This document shows, piece by piece, positions 26,091 to 36,034 of a DNA stretch of 64,000 nucleotides (position 1 is the stretch's first letter; every line of letters begins with the position of its first letter). This DNA comes from Georhizobium profundi (lineage in GTDB: Bacteria; Pseudomonadota; Alphaproteobacteria; Rhizobiales; Rhizobiaceae): contig NZ_CP032509.1 of NCBI RefSeq assembly GCF_003952725.1, forward strand, positions 2,442,001 through 2,506,000, written 5' to 3'. A model generated the notes under the pieces. It was not told the origin of the DNA and searched no databases. It saw nothing but the letters and a program-made list of their open reading frames with translations. The position numbers and the translations under genes are program-made.

Positions 26091-26177
26091 AGATACGCTG
26101 ATTGACAGTGCAGTGTTGCGTGTGGCATTTCTTCAGCGCTTCAAGTAATGCGCTGAATTGATTGAAATCAACAAGAA

Positions 26178-26222
26178 CTTTTAATCAGTAGGTCCAGGGT
26201 TCGACCCCCTGCGGGCTCACCA
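26178..26222 (+). other. attR: displaced 3' half of tRNA-Lys(UUU)
   Basis: The sequence from C26178 onward is a perfect tRNA 3' part: anticodon loop CTTTTAA (26178-26184), 3' anticodon strand TCAGT, variable loop, T arm CAGGG-TTCGACC-CCCTG, acceptor strand CGGGCTC, A, and CCA (26220-26222). The five bases before the loop (AAGAA) cannot pair with TCAGT, and no D arm or 5' acceptor precedes it. The homology therefore starts at the anticodon loop. This is what is left at the far junction when a phage integrates into a tRNA gene. The intact tRNA-Lys should be at the other end, left of the window. Confidence 0.85.
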
Positions 26223-26276
26223 TTTTCTGATATTATAACAACTTCGAGATTTCGCTCGTCGCCGTATTCCTCCGGG

Positions 26277-26474
26277 TCAATCCGGCGGCGTTCTTGTCGT
26301 CGATGGCAGCGAGTTGTCATGCCGTCCATCTGCTTTGCTCTTGGCCTTGCGCATGTCGACTTCGTGTTCCGCCGCTTCGGTTGCCATGGTGCGATCGGCG
26401 GGGTCCGACTGATCGACATCTGTCGGTTGGGCCGGACCACGATCATGCTGCGCTGAATTCCCGTCCTTCGACAT
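26277..26474 (-). CDS. Small hydrophilic hypothetical protein
   Basis: A 65-residue, strongly charged, low-complexity protein (many Asp, Lys, Ala, Gln) without hydrophobic segment or cysteines. It is a real-gene candidate because the ATG is preceded on its own strand by AGGAGA (26480-26485) at 5-base spacing, an optimal ribosome site. It is the first gene on the chromosomal side of attR, pointing back toward the prophage. Composition suggests an intrinsically disordered protein; no function is known to me. Confidence 0.55.
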   Translation of the reverse strand: MSKDGNSAQHDRGPAQPTDVDQSDPADRTMATEAAEHEVDMRKAKSKADGRHDNSLPSTTRTPPD

Positions 26475-26628
26475 CGTTTTCTCCTGTATCGGCGATAGTC
26501 GTCCAACACCGCAAGGCGGATGAGGTTCCGGAGCGGTACGGACACGGGCGCAGAGCCCCGACGTAATCCTGCGTAAAAATTTGGCAAATGCACTTGATTT
26601 GAGCGTTTAGGCGTCCGATATCGGGGTT

Positions 26629-26679
26629 GCGAAGACGGCTTCGCCAGCTCTGACAATGTAATCGAACGGGGACGGCCCC
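26629..26679 (+). promoter_or_regulatory. Guanidine-II (mini-ykkC) riboswitch
   Basis: Two hairpins each present an ACGG tetraloop: GCGAAG-ACGG-CTTCGC at 26629-26644 and GGGG-ACGG-CCCC at 26668-26679, separated by 23 bases. Paired ACGR tetraloop hairpins are the defining feature of the mini-ykkC class, which binds guanidinium. The second hairpin lies 10 bases before the GGAGG (26690-26694) of the downstream exporter gene, so ligand binding is expected to expose the ribosome site. The downstream gene is a Gdx/SugE exporter, the usual partner. Confidence 0.88.
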
Positions 26680-26699
26680 TTCCTTTGATGGAGGCGGGC

Positions 26700-27017
26700 A
26701 TGGCCTGGCTTATTCTTGTTGTTGCGGCACTTTTCGAAATCGGTTGGGCGGTCGGGCTGAAAAGCCTCGATGGGTTCTCGCGGCCGACCCCCGTCATCCT
26801 CACAATCGGCGCGATGGCGATCAGCATCTGGTTGCTGTCCATCGCCATGCGCGATCTGCCGCTTGGCACGGCCTATGCCGTGTGGACGGGCCTCGGTGCC
26901 GTCGGCACGGCGACGTTCGGCATTCTCTTTTTCGGGGAACTGGCATCGCCGGCCCGAATCGCCAGCATCGGCCTCATCGTTCTCGGCATCGCCGGGCTGA
27001 AGCTCGCGAGCAGCTGA
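26700..27017 (+). CDS. gdx: Guanidinium exporter, SMR family (Gdx/SugE)
   Basis: A 105-residue, four-helix small multidrug resistance protein that exchanges guanidinium for protons across the inner membrane. The start ATG 26700 has GGAGG at 5-base spacing and gives the canonical [21 protein letters not shown] start, with the conserved glutamate at residue 13 used for proton and substrate binding. Later motifs [14 protein letters not shown] and GELASPARI are typical of the Gdx rather than the EmrE branch. The guanidine-II riboswitch in its leader supports the substrate. A 15-base longer start at 26685 is possible but less likely. Confidence 0.9.
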   Translation: MAWLILVVAALFEIGWAVGLKSLDGFSRPTPVILTIGAMAISIWLLSIAMRDLPLGTAYAVWTGLGAVGTATFGILFFGELASPARIASIGLIVLGIAGLKLASS

Positions 27018-27028
27018 TCATCAGAAGC

Positions 27029-27067
27029 AAACGGCCATCCGCGGATCTGTCCCGGGGATGGCCGTTT
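27029..27067. terminator. Inverted repeat between convergent gdx and tyrS
   Basis: AAACGGCCATCC (27029-27040) is repeated inverted as GGATGGCCGTTT (27056-27067), a 12-base perfect stem. A/T-rich ends on both strands suit a bidirectional terminator for the two convergent genes. Confidence 0.65.
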
Positions 27068-27131
27068 CAGTGTCCATCGCAGCCCTCGGCGCGAGGCTGA
27101 GGTCTGCAACTGTCTGCATTTGCCTTAGCGC

Positions 27132-28385
27132 TCAGGCGGCGCGAACGAGCATGTGTTTCTTGCGGCCGAGCGAGAGCTTGATCACGCCGTCGGCGTTGAG
27201 ATCTGACGCGCCGATGACATGCTTGTCATCGGCGACCGGCACGTCGTTGATCTTCACCGCGCCGCCCTGGACATGGCGGCGGGCTTCGCCGTTCGATGCG
27301 GCAAGGCCGGCGCGGACGTAGAGCGCGAGAACACCGATGCCGCTTTCGAGTTCGGGCAGAGGAATGTCGATCGACGGCAGAGTGTCTGCAAGCGCGCCTT
27401 CCTCGAAGGTCTTGCGTGCGGTTTCGGCTGCTTCCTCCGCGGCCGCGCGGCCGTGCAGCATCGCCGTCACCTCGGTTGCGAGGATCTTCTTGACCTCGTT
27501 GATCTCCGATCCGCCGAGGCTTGCGAGACGCGCGATCTCGTCCATCGGCATCGTCGTGTAGAGCTTGAGGAAGCGGGCGACGTCGGCGTCTTCCGTGTTG
27601 CGCCAGTACTGCCAGAAATCATAGGGGCTCAGCATATCGGCGTTGAGCCAGATGGCGCCACCGAGCGACTTGCCCATCTTGGCCCCGGAGGCGGTGGTGA
27701 GCAACGGCGAGGTCAGTGCGTAGAGCTGCGGCGTGCCCATGCGGTGGCCGAGATCGATGCCGTTGACGATGTTGCCCCACTGGTCGGAGCCGCCCATCTG
27801 CATCCGCACGCCGTGGCGCTTGTTGAGCTCCACGAAGTCGTAGGCCTGGAGGATCATGTAGTTGAATTCGAGGAAGGACAGGGACTGCTCGCGGTCGAGA
27901 CGCAGCTTCACGCTGTCGAAGGAGAGCATGCGGTTGACCGAGAAGTGGCGGCCGACATCGCGCAGGAATTCCACATAATTGATGCCGAGCAGCCAGTCGG
28001 CGTTGTTGACCATCATCGCATCGGTCGGGCCATCGCCGAACTGCAGGTAGGGCGCGAAGGCGCGGCGGATTCCCGCGAGGTTCTCGTCGATGCCCTCGGC
28101 CGTCAGAAGCTTGCGCGCCTCGTCCTTGAAGGAGGGGTCGCCGATCATGCCGGTGCCGCCGCCCATCAGCGCGATCGGCTTGTGGCCGGTCTGCTGCATC
28201 CAGTGCAGCATCATGATCTGGATGAGCGAGCCCACATGCAGGCTGGGCGCCGTCGGGTCGAAGCCGATATAGGCAGATACCGTTTCTGTCTGGAAAAGCT
28301 TGTCGAGGCCGGTATCATCCGAGATCTGGTGAATGAAGCCGCGCTCGTCGAGCGTGCGGAGGAAATCGGATTTGAACTTCGACAT
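27132..28385 (-). CDS. tyrS: Tyrosyl-tRNA synthetase
   Basis: A 417-residue class I synthetase that charges tRNA-Tyr. From the ATG at 28385 it starts [17 protein letters not shown]. The HIGH-like motif is SLHVGS in the first 70 residues, and the KMSKS-like motif is KMGKS in the middle. DQWGN in the active site is present, and the C-terminal S4 RNA-binding domain ([24 protein letters not shown]) is complete. Codons upstream to 28457 are open but lack family similarity. It is divergent from anmK. Confidence 0.97.
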   Translation of the reverse strand: MSKFKSDFLRTLDERGFIHQISDDTGLDKLFQTETVSAYIGFDPTAPSLHVGSLIQIMMLHWMQQTGHKPIALMGGGTGMIGDPSFKDEARKLLTAEGIDENLAGIRRAFAPYLQFGDGPTDAMMVNNADWLLGINYVEFLRDVGRHFSVNRMLSFDSVKLRLDREQSLSFLEFNYMILQAYDFVELNKRHGVRMQMGGSDQWGNIVNGIDLGHRMGTPQLYALTSPLLTTASGAKMGKSLGGAIWLNADMLSPYDFWQYWRNTEDADVARFLKLYTTMPMDEIARLASLGGSEINEVKKILATEVTAMLHGRAAAEEAAETARKTFEEGALADTLPSIDIPLPELESGIGVLALYVRAGLAASNGEARRHVQGGAVKINDVPVADDKHVIGASDLNADGVIKLSLGRKKHMLVRAA

Positions 28386-28502
28386 GACAGGCTGTTCCAC
28401 GGGACTGGGAGGGACGGCCGACTTGGCGTGTGGGCCGATGGCGCGGGCGATTAGCACGCTTTCACGTGAAGTTCACCCCTTACGGCCGGGAAATCGAGCG
28501 TG

Positions 28503-29648
28503 ATGGGACGGGTTGAGTCAGAGAGCCGGCTGACGGCCGTCGGGCTGATGAGCGGCACGTCGCTCGATGGCATCGACATCGCGCTCGTCTCGACCGATGG
28601 CGAGGCGGTCGTGGAGCGTGGACCTGCGGCAGGCTATTCCTACGAGCCCGCGTTTCGGCGCCGCCTGGCGGATGCGCTGGAAACGGCCAAGGCCATCGTC
28701 AAGCGCGAGGATCGGCCGGACGATCTCGGTACGCTCGAGCGCGATCTGACGCTGCGCCATGCCGAGGCCGTACGCCGGTTTGTGACGGATAACGGTCTGC
28801 GGCTTTCCGATATCGACGTGATCGGGTTCCATGGGCAGACCGTGTTGCATCGGCCGGGGCAGGCGCTGACGGTGCAGCTCGGTCTCGGGCAACTGCTCGC
28901 GGACGAACTCGGTGTGCCCGTGGTCTATGACATGCGGGCCAATGACATGGCGCATGGCGGAGAGGGCGCGCCGCTGGTGCCGGTCTATCACCGTGCGCTC
29001 GCCGCCGCGCTCGAAGAGCGGCCTGTGGTTTTCGTCAATATCGGCGGCATTTCGAACGTCACCTATGTCGGCGAGAGCGGAGAACTGGTCGCCTTCGACA
29101 GCGGGCCCGGCAACACGCTGATCGATCAATGGGTGGAGCGGCATGCCGGGGTGCCGTTCGACCAGGGCGGTGCGATCGCCAGCGAGGGTGGCGTAATCTC
29201 GGCGCTTGCCGAGAGATATCTCGCTTCGGACTTTTTCACGGCAGATATTCGCCGGTCACTCGATCGCAACGATTTCCCGCCGCCGGGCGATCGCGAAGCT
29301 GAGCTCGCCGATGGTGCGCGCACGCTTGCGCATGTGAGCGCTGCCGCCATCATCAAGGCGGCCGATCACTTTCCCACACCTCCGAAGCGCTGGATCGTCT
29401 GCGGCGGTGGGCGGAAGAACCGGGTGATCGTGGAGGATCTGCGCACCATGGCGGCGGCATCCAGCGGCAAGGTCGCGGTGGCCGAGGATTTGGGTCTGGA
29501 CGGAGATGGCATGGAGGCGGAGGCCTGGGCCTATCTTGCCGTTCGCGCGCTGAAGGGGCTGGCGCTCACATTTCCCGGCACCACGCGGGTCAAAGCACCG
29601 GTCACAGGTGGCGTTACGGCCTATCCACATAGAGCCGAAAGCCCATGA
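28503..29648 (+). CDS. anmK: Anhydro-N-acetylmuramic acid kinase
   Basis: A 381-residue peptidoglycan-recycling enzyme that hydrolyses and phosphorylates 1,6-anhydro-MurNAc to MurNAc-6-phosphate. The N-terminal ATP-binding motif [16 protein letters not shown], the substrate loop HGQTVLHRP, and the GGISNVTY and [12 protein letters not shown] motifs are all present. The start is ATG 28503 or the adjacent GTG at 28500. It lies divergently next to tyrS, an arrangement frequent in alphaproteobacteria. Its 3' end overlaps the convergent GNAT gene by 35 bases. Confidence 0.96.
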   Translation: MGRVESESRLTAVGLMSGTSLDGIDIALVSTDGEAVVERGPAAGYSYEPAFRRRLADALETAKAIVKREDRPDDLGTLERDLTLRHAEAVRRFVTDNGLRLSDIDVIGFHGQTVLHRPGQALTVQLGLGQLLADELGVPVVYDMRANDMAHGGEGAPLVPVYHRALAAALEERPVVFVNIGGISNVTYVGESGELVAFDSGPGNTLIDQWVERHAGVPFDQGGAIASEGGVISALAERYLASDFFTADIRRSLDRNDFPPPGDREAELADGARTLAHVSAAAIIKAADHFPTPPKRWIVCGGGRKNRVIVEDLRTMAAASSGKVAVAEDLGLDGDGMEAEAWAYLAVRALKGLALTFPGTTRVKAPVTGGVTAYPHRAESP

Positions 29649-30072
29649 AGCCTTCGTCGATGATATCCGCTTCGATCGGTTCGAAACCCATGCGGCGGAT
29701 GAGCGCCAGCGATGCCAAATTATCGGGTTCGACATAGCTGTCGATGTAGCGGACCTCGGGCGCCAATTCCGGGATGGTGCGCAGCAAGGCCGCGCGACCG
29801 ACGCCGCGGCCGCGGCTGTCGGGTCGGACGCTGATCAGCAGCGAGACGCGGTCAAAATCCTCGAAATCATATTGCACGACGGCGATCAGATCGACGTCCT
29901 GGACCAGCGTCAGGCAATAGCAGCGATTGCCCTGATCGGTGCGCGAAACGTGCTCCAGCCAGAAGCCGTCCGGCGGATCGATGCGGCGCCGCAGTTCCTC
30001 GTCCTCGAACCAGGCGGCGTAGATGGGAAGGTCTGCTGCTTCGAAGGGGCGGGCGTTGAGAGCGATGGTCAT
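29614..30072 (-). CDS. GNAT-family N-acetyltransferase
   Basis: A 152-residue protein read from the ATG at 30072. The acetyl-CoA-binding motif A is visible as [16 protein letters not shown] (about residues 81-97), followed by [19 protein letters not shown], the second-half signature. The N-terminal part ([23 protein letters not shown]) is typical of RimJ/RimL-like acetyltransferases. The substrate is unknown. It lies 20 bases downstream of the hydrolase gene on the same strand and probably shares its transcript; its 3' end overlaps anmK. Confidence 0.85.
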   Translation of the reverse strand: MTIALNARPFEAADLPIYAAWFEDEELRRRIDPPDGFWLEHVSRTDQGNRCYCLTLVQDVDLIAVVQYDFEDFDRVSLLISVRPDSRGRGVGRAALLRTIPELAPEVRYIDSYVEPDNLASLALIRRMGFEPIEADIIDEGFMGFRLYVDRP

Positions 30073-30092
30073 CGTCCGTTCCCGCCCGTCGA

Positions 30093-30770
30093 TCAGCGGA
30101 TACGCTTGGCGGCGGGCTCGGGTACCAGCTCGCCACGCAGGCGAGCATCGAGATAATCGGAGCATTCGCCCATCAGGGCATCCACCTGGCCGGAGAAGAA
30201 GTGGTTGGCACCGGGCATGGTCTTTTGCGTGATGAGAATGCCCTTCTGCGTCTTGAGCTTTTCGACCAGCCCCTGAACATCCTTTTCCGGAGCGACGCGG
30301 TCGGCATCGCCATGGATGATGAGGCCGGAGGAGGGGCAGGGTGCCAGGAACGAGAAGTCGTAAGTGTTGGGCTGCGGCGCGACCGAGATGAAGCCTTCTA
30401 TTTCGGGGCGGCGCATCAGGAGCTGCATGCCGATCCACGAGCCGAACGAATAGCCGGCAACCCAGCAGCTCTTGGAATCGGGATGGAGCGACTGCACCCA
30501 ATCGAGCGCGCCGGCGGCGTCGGACAATTCGCCCGCGCCATGGTCGAAGGCGCCCTGGCTACGGCCGATGCCGCGGAAATTGAAGCGCAAAGTCGTGAAA
30601 CCGCGCTGCTGGAACATATAGAAGAGCTGATAGACGATCTGGTTGTTCATCGTCCCGCCGAACTGCGGGTGGGGATGCAGGATGATCGCGATCGGCGCAT
30701 TTTTCTGCTTGGCCGGCTGATAGCGGCCTTCGAGACGGCCGGCAGGGCCGTTGAAGATGACTTCAGGCAT
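30093..30770 (-). CDS. Alpha/beta hydrolase
   Basis: A 225-residue cytoplasmic serine hydrolase of the small dienelactone-hydrolase-like group. The oxyanion region HPHPQFGGTMNN, the nucleophile elbow GYSFGS (Ser near 108), the acid site HGDADRVAPE, and the catalytic histidine in GANHFFSG are all recognisable. Proteins with this HPHPxxGGTMNN start are widespread in proteobacteria and uncharacterised as to substrate. It is the first gene of a two-gene unit with the GNAT. Confidence 0.88.
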   Translation of the reverse strand: MPEVIFNGPAGRLEGRYQPAKQKNAPIAIILHPHPQFGGTMNNQIVYQLFYMFQQRGFTTLRFNFRGIGRSQGAFDHGAGELSDAAGALDWVQSLHPDSKSCWVAGYSFGSWIGMQLLMRRPEIEGFISVAPQPNTYDFSFLAPCPSSGLIIHGDADRVAPEKDVQGLVEKLKTQKGILITQKTMPGANHFFSGQVDALMGECSDYLDARLRGELVPEPAAKRIR

Positions 30771-31038
30771 CGTAACTCCATCGCGATACGGCGCGTGCCC
30801 TCGACTGTCCTTGATGGATCAGCACATCCACCAGCGCCGGAAAGTTTGGCGCATCCAGATGCAGGGCAATGGTGAACGCAGACGCTCGCCTTGCGATCCG
30901 TCGTCGGACCGCGAATGATCGGTCGCCTCTCTTAAGGCAAGCGGCCTTCGCGTTTCAACAAAAATGCGCAAAGCCCTGCCGGGCGGGAAAAATGCTTGCG
31001 TCATGCTGTCCAAGCGCCACCGCCTGGCACCTCAAACC
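30771..31038. other. Divergent intergenic region upstream of the suf operon
   Basis: About 270 bases between the hydrolase start and the suf promoter. Short frames exist but have no ribosome site or family resemblance. I see no repeats or RNA motif in it. Confidence 0.4.
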
Positions 31039-31067
31039 TTGACGCCCGAGGGTCTGCGGCCTACAAC
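31039..31067 (+). promoter_or_regulatory. Promoter of the suf operon
   Basis: TTGACG (31039-31044) and TACAAC (31062-31067) are separated by exactly 17 bases, a good sigma-70-type promoter for an alphaproteobacterium. Transcription would begin around 31073, inside the Irr-type site. It is the only good candidate between the hydrolase and sufS2. Confidence 0.6.
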
Positions 31068-31069
31068 AG

Positions 31070-31086
31070 TTTAGAATGGTTCGAAA
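31070..31086. promoter_or_regulatory. Irr-type iron control element (ICE) at the suf promoter
   Basis: TTTAGAATGGTTCGAAA matches the rhizobial ICE consensus TTTAGAA-N3-TTCTAAA at 13 of 14 specified positions. It begins 3 bases after the -10 hexamer, so a bound Irr protein would block initiation. Iron-regulated suf operons under Irr (and RirA) are known in rhizobia. No clear RirA box is seen beside it. Confidence 0.7.
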
Positions 31087-31189
31087 CTGCGAGGCCATCC
31101 GCTTTCATGTGGTGGCGGCTCTCAAGAAGCAGTTCGAGACGCGATCAGAACCAACTGAATTTACGCAGCACACATCGATCTGGACCGAT

Positions 31190-32350
31190 ATGCCGGGCGA
31201 ACGCTCATATCTCGATTACAATGCGACGGCGCCATTGCTCGATGGCGTGCGCGAGGAGATGATCGCCGCTTTCTCGGTCGTGGGCAATCCGTCTTCTGTC
31301 CATACCGAAGGGCGAAAGGCCCGGAAGCTTATCGAAGATGGGCGCTCGAAGGTCGCCACGCTTGTCGGCGCGGATCCAGCCAATGTGATCTTCACGAGTG
31401 GCGCGAGCGAAGCGGCGAGCCACGTGCTGACGCCGGATTTTCGCATGGGCCGGTCGCCGCTTTCGATCGGGCGGCTTTATGTCTGCGCGATTGAACACCC
31501 TTGCGTGCTGTCGGGCGGGCGTTTTCCCGTCGACGCAATCGAGCGCCTGCCGGTCGATCGCAACGGTGTTCTGGATCTCGGAAGGCTTGAAGCCGCTCTG
31601 GGCGCGCACGATAGCTCGCTCGGGCTTCCGATGGTGGCGGTGGCGCTCGCCAACAACGAGACGGGCATCATCCAACCTATCGCGAGAATTTCTGCCCTGA
31701 CCCGCAAGGCGGGCGGCGTGCTCGTCGTGGATGCCGTGCAGGCTCCGGGGCGGCTGGCGATCGACATTGCCGCGCTCGGTGCGGATTTTCTCTTGCTGTC
31801 GGCGCACAAAATGGGTGGCCCGAAGGGTATCGGTGCGCTCGTCTCGCGCGGCCAGCAATTGATGCCTGTGCCACTCGTTGCCGGCGGCGGTCAGGAATCG
31901 GGTCATCGATCGGGCACGGAAAACCTGAGTGCTATTGTCGGTTTTGGTGTCGCAGCCCATATAGTAGGGGACGCTTTGACATCGGAAGCCGATCGGCTGC
32001 GTAGCTTGCGCGACCGGCTGGAGACGGGTCTGCTCAAGGTCGCTCCGGACGCCGAGATCGTGTCGTCGGGAGCCGAACGGTTGTGCAACACCACCTACGT
32101 GGCGCTGCCGGGCATGAAGGCCGAGACCATGCAGATTGGGTTCGATCTCGAGGGGCTTTCGGTATCCGCCGGCTCGGCCTGTTCGTCGGGCAAGGTGGGG
32201 CGAAGCCACGTGCTCGAAGCGCTCGGGCTGGACGCGGAAGCTGGAGCGGTCCGCATCAGTACCGGCTGGCAGACGGACGAAGCCGAGGTAGATCGCTGCA
32301 TCGACGCGTTTTCGCGGCTTGCGGCAAGACGGCGCAGAGTTGCGGCCTAG
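31190..32350 (+). CDS. sufS2: Cysteine desulfurase, IscS/NifS class (first gene of suf operon)
   Basis: A 386-residue PLP enzyme that releases sulfur from cysteine as an enzyme persulfide. The ATG 31190 gives MPGERSYLDYNATAPL, the family start; upstream codons are not conserved. The PLP lysine is K207 (SAHKMGGPKG) and the catalytic cysteine is C331 in SAGSACSSGKVGRSH, the group I (IscS/NifS) loop. It heads the operon and corresponds to sufS2 of Agrobacterium, while a group II SufS lies further down. The two may serve different sulfur acceptors or conditions. Confidence 0.92.
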   Translation: MPGERSYLDYNATAPLLDGVREEMIAAFSVVGNPSSVHTEGRKARKLIEDGRSKVATLVGADPANVIFTSGASEAASHVLTPDFRMGRSPLSIGRLYVCAIEHPCVLSGGRFPVDAIERLPVDRNGVLDLGRLEAALGAHDSSLGLPMVAVALANNETGIIQPIARISALTRKAGGVLVVDAVQAPGRLAIDIAALGADFLLLSAHKMGGPKGIGALVSRGQQLMPVPLVAGGGQESGHRSGTENLSAIVGFGVAAHIVGDALTSEADRLRSLRDRLETGLLKVAPDAEIVSSGAERLCNTTYVALPGMKAETMQIGFDLEGLSVSAGSACSSGKVGRSHVLEALGLDAEAGAVRISTGWQTDEAEVDRCIDAFSRLAARRRRVAA

Positions 32351-32425
32351 CATGGCTGCCTTGCACTGGAACTGATTTCGCCGGCGCCGGCTTTCTGTTA
32401 GCCAGCGTCGCAAACTGACAGGGAA

Positions 32426-32450
32426 ACCATCCGCCGCTTTCGGCGGTGGT
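32426..32450 (+). promoter_or_regulatory. Hairpin between sufS2 and sufB
   Basis: CCGCCG and CGGCGG around a CTTT loop, extended by ACCA/TGGT with one bulge, form a stable stem just upstream of the sufB ribosome site. It is likely an mRNA processing or attenuation element that sets different amounts of SufS2 and SufBCD. Confidence 0.4.
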
Positions 32451-32472
32451 GACAAAAAGACGGAGTATGGCG

Positions 32473-33942
<1,470 letters not shown>

Positions 33943-33993
33943 TTACAGCCGCCACTTCGAGCCAAAAGACAGACCAAGGGACGTCCAAAGACA

Positions 33994-34749
33994 ATGCTTG
34001 AAATCAGGAATCTCCACGCCCGCATCGCGGATACCGAAACCGAAATCATCCGGGGGCTGAATCTGACCGTCAAGGCGGGCGAAGTGGCGGCGATCATGGG
34101 GCCGAACGGGTCGGGCAAGTCGACGCTTTCCTATATCCTCGCAGGACGCTCAGACTACGAAGTCACCGAGGGCGACATTCTCTTCAATGGCGAGAGCATT
34201 CTGGAAATGGACGTGTCGGAGCGTGCTGCTTCGGGCCTTTTCCTTGCTTTCCAGTATCCGGTCGAAATTCCGGGTGTGGCGACGATGCAGTTCCTGAAGG
34301 TGGCGCTCAACGAGCAGCGCAAGGCGCGGGGCGAAGGCGAACTGTCGACGCCGGACTTTCTGCGCCTCGTCAAGGCATCTGCCGCCGATCTCCAGATCGA
34401 CATCGGCATGCTAAAGCGTCCGGTCAATGTCGGTTTTTCGGGTGGTGAGAAGAAGCGGGCCGAAATCCTGCAGATGGCGCTGCTTCAGCCAAAGCTCTGC
34501 GTTTTGGACGAGACCGATTCCGGCCTCGATATCGATGCGCTGAAGATCGTTGCCGATGGCGTCAACGCGCTGCGCTCGCCGGACCGCGCGATGGTCGTGA
34601 TCACGCACTATCAGCGCCTGCTCGAGCACATCGTGCCGGACACGGTTCACGTGCTCTACAAGGGGCAGGTCGTGAAGTCGGGCGGCAAGGACATCGCGCT
34701 CGAACTCGAAGAGAACGGTTACGCGGACATCATCGGCGCGGCCGCTTGA
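33994..34749 (+). CDS. sufC: SUF ABC ATPase SufC
   Basis: A 251-residue cytoplasmic ATPase that drives structural change of SufB/SufD during cluster assembly. Walker A is GPNGSGKST (about residues 36-44), the signature is FSGGEKKRAEI, and Walker B is LCVLDETDSGLD. The EKKR version of the signature and the length are typical of SufC, not of a transporter ATPase. sufD begins 28 bases downstream. Confidence 0.97.
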   Translation: MLEIRNLHARIADTETEIIRGLNLTVKAGEVAAIMGPNGSGKSTLSYILAGRSDYEVTEGDILFNGESILEMDVSERAASGLFLAFQYPVEIPGVATMQFLKVALNEQRKARGEGELSTPDFLRLVKASAADLQIDIGMLKRPVNVGFSGGEKKRAEILQMALLQPKLCVLDETDSGLDIDALKIVADGVNALRSPDRAMVVITHYQRLLEHIVPDTVHVLYKGQVVKSGGKDIALELEENGYADIIGAAA

Positions 34750-34777
34750 TGCACCTGGAACAAAGGAGCGCAAGCCG

Positions 34778-36034
34778 ATGACCATTCAAACAAAGCCGCC
34801 GCTGACGGCCGGCGAACAGGCCCTGTCGACGCATTTCGATGCGGTGAAGCAATCCCTGCCGGGTGGCGACGCAGCGCTGTCGCAGCGCAGCGCGCTGTTC
34901 GGTGCGTTGCTCAGCCGTGGACTGCCGACGCGTCGGGTGGAAAGCTGGCATTATACCGATTTCCGGTCGCTGCTGCGCGACGTGCCGCAAGGTGCGGGGC
35001 TGTCGCAGCATGTTGTCGAGCCGCTGATCGCCGGCGCTACGGTTCTGGCATCAAGCGCCCAGGACGGCGTTGTGCCTGCCGGCGTAAGCGTGGTCGACTT
35101 CCAGACGCGCCTTGCCGACGGATCGCTGACGCTTGCCGCACGGGGTGACGACGATGCTGTCGGTCATCTCAATGCGGCTTTTGCGGACACTGGCTTTGCG
35201 ATCACGATCGCAGATGGTTCGAAGGTCGAGGCGCCGATCGAGCTGCAGGCGGTCCATGATGGTGGCCAGGCGCATCTGCGTCACGAGGTTCACGTTGGCG
35301 CCAATGCCGGCGTGACGCTCGTCGAACGCCATCTGAATTCCGGCGATGCTCCAGCGCTCGTCTCGGCCGTGACGAACCTCAAGCTTGAGCGGGAGGCCAA
35401 CGTCACCTGGGTGATCGTCCAGGGGCAGGGCCGTGCAGACAGTCATCTCGGGCAGATCAATGTGTCGCTTGGCGAGGATGCGCGGCTGACGCTGTGCATC
35501 ATCAATGCCGGCGGCAAGCTCATTCGCCAGGAAGTGCATGTGGTGACGGCCGGCGAAGGCGCCGACTTCAAGCTGCGCGGCGTCAATCTGCTCGGCGGCG
35601 ACAGTCATACGGACGTGACGATGACGCTCGGCCATGACGTGCCGAACACGACCTCGACGGAAATCATCCGCAATGTCGTCTTCGACCGGGCGCGTGGCGT
35701 GTTCCAGGGCCAGATCCGCGTGGCGCCGCATGCGCAGAAGACTGATGCGCGGATGGCCTCCAATACGCTGCTTCTTTCCGACGAAGGCGAGTTCTCCACC
35801 AAGCCGGAACTCGAGATCTTTGCCGACGACGTTCAGTGCGCCCACGGTGCCACGGTTGCCGACATCGATGCGGTTCATCTTTTCTATCTGAAATCGCGTG
35901 GCATTCCGGAAGCCGTTGCACGGCGCATGCTGGTGCAGGCCTTCGTCAATGAGGTCGTCGAAGAGCTCGACGACGAGCCGCTGACCGACGCGCTGCATGG
36001 CGTGATCGAAACCTGGTTGGAAAAGCACGTTTGA
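34778..36034 (+). CDS. sufD: Fe-S assembly protein SufD
   Basis: A 418-residue partner of SufB in the SufBC2D scaffold. The C-terminal half has the conserved right-handed beta-helix core and the pattern DARMASNTLLLSDEGEFSTKPELEIFADDVQCAHGATVADID, where the SufD histidine of CAHGAT is present. The N-terminal helical part (RRVESWHYTDFRSLL) is also standard. The stop overlaps the sufS start (TGATG at 36032-36036), so the two proteins are translationally coupled. Confidence 0.96.
   Translation: MTIQTKPPLTAGEQALSTHFDAVKQSLPGGDAALSQRSALFGALLSRGLPTRRVESWHYTDFRSLLRDVPQGAGLSQHVVEPLIAGATVLASSAQDGVVPAGVSVVDFQTRLADGSLTLAARGDDDAVGHLNAAFADTGFAITIADGSKVEAPIELQAVHDGGQAHLRHEVHVGANAGVTLVERHLNSGDAPALVSAVTNLKLEREANVTWVIVQGQGRADSHLGQINVSLGEDARLTLCIINAGGKLIRQEVHVVTAGEGADFKLRGVNLLGGDSHTDVTMTLGHDVPNTTSTEIIRNVVFDRARGVFQGQIRVAPHAQKTDARMASNTLLLSDEGEFSTKPELEIFADDVQCAHGATVADIDAVHLFYLKSRGIPEAVARRMLVQAFVNEVVEELDDEPLTDALHGVIETWLEKHV

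Larger units (their letters stand above)
1..26222 (+). mobile_element. T7-like (podovirus) prophage, right part, ending at tRNA-Lys attR
   Basis: About 24 consecutive + strand genes follow the order of a short-tailed phage late region: terS, terL, gp13-like, portal, scaffold, capsid, tail tubular A and B, internal virion proteins, fibre/spike, endolysin, holin. Neighbouring genes are joined by ATGA or TGATG overlaps, as in a single late operon. The right boundary is a displaced 3' half of tRNA-Lys at 26178-26222. No integrase, repressor, replication gene or phage RNA polymerase is in the window, so the left part lies outside it. The left limit given is simply the window edge. Temperate lifestyle is inferred from the att remnant; functionality is unknown. 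Confidence 0.85.

Noticed and set aside
26168..26869. Minus-strand 233-residue frame across attR, the riboswitch and gdx
   Set aside because: It crosses the tRNA remnant, the riboswitch and a confident + strand gene; only the inner 65-residue frame at 26277-26474 has a ribosome site.
27219..28454. Long + strand frame opposite tyrS
   Set aside because: Antisense of a complete tyrosyl-tRNA synthetase; no family resemblance of its own.
30819..31013. 64-residue minus-strand frame upstream of the suf promoter
   Set aside because: No ribosome site and no recognisable family.
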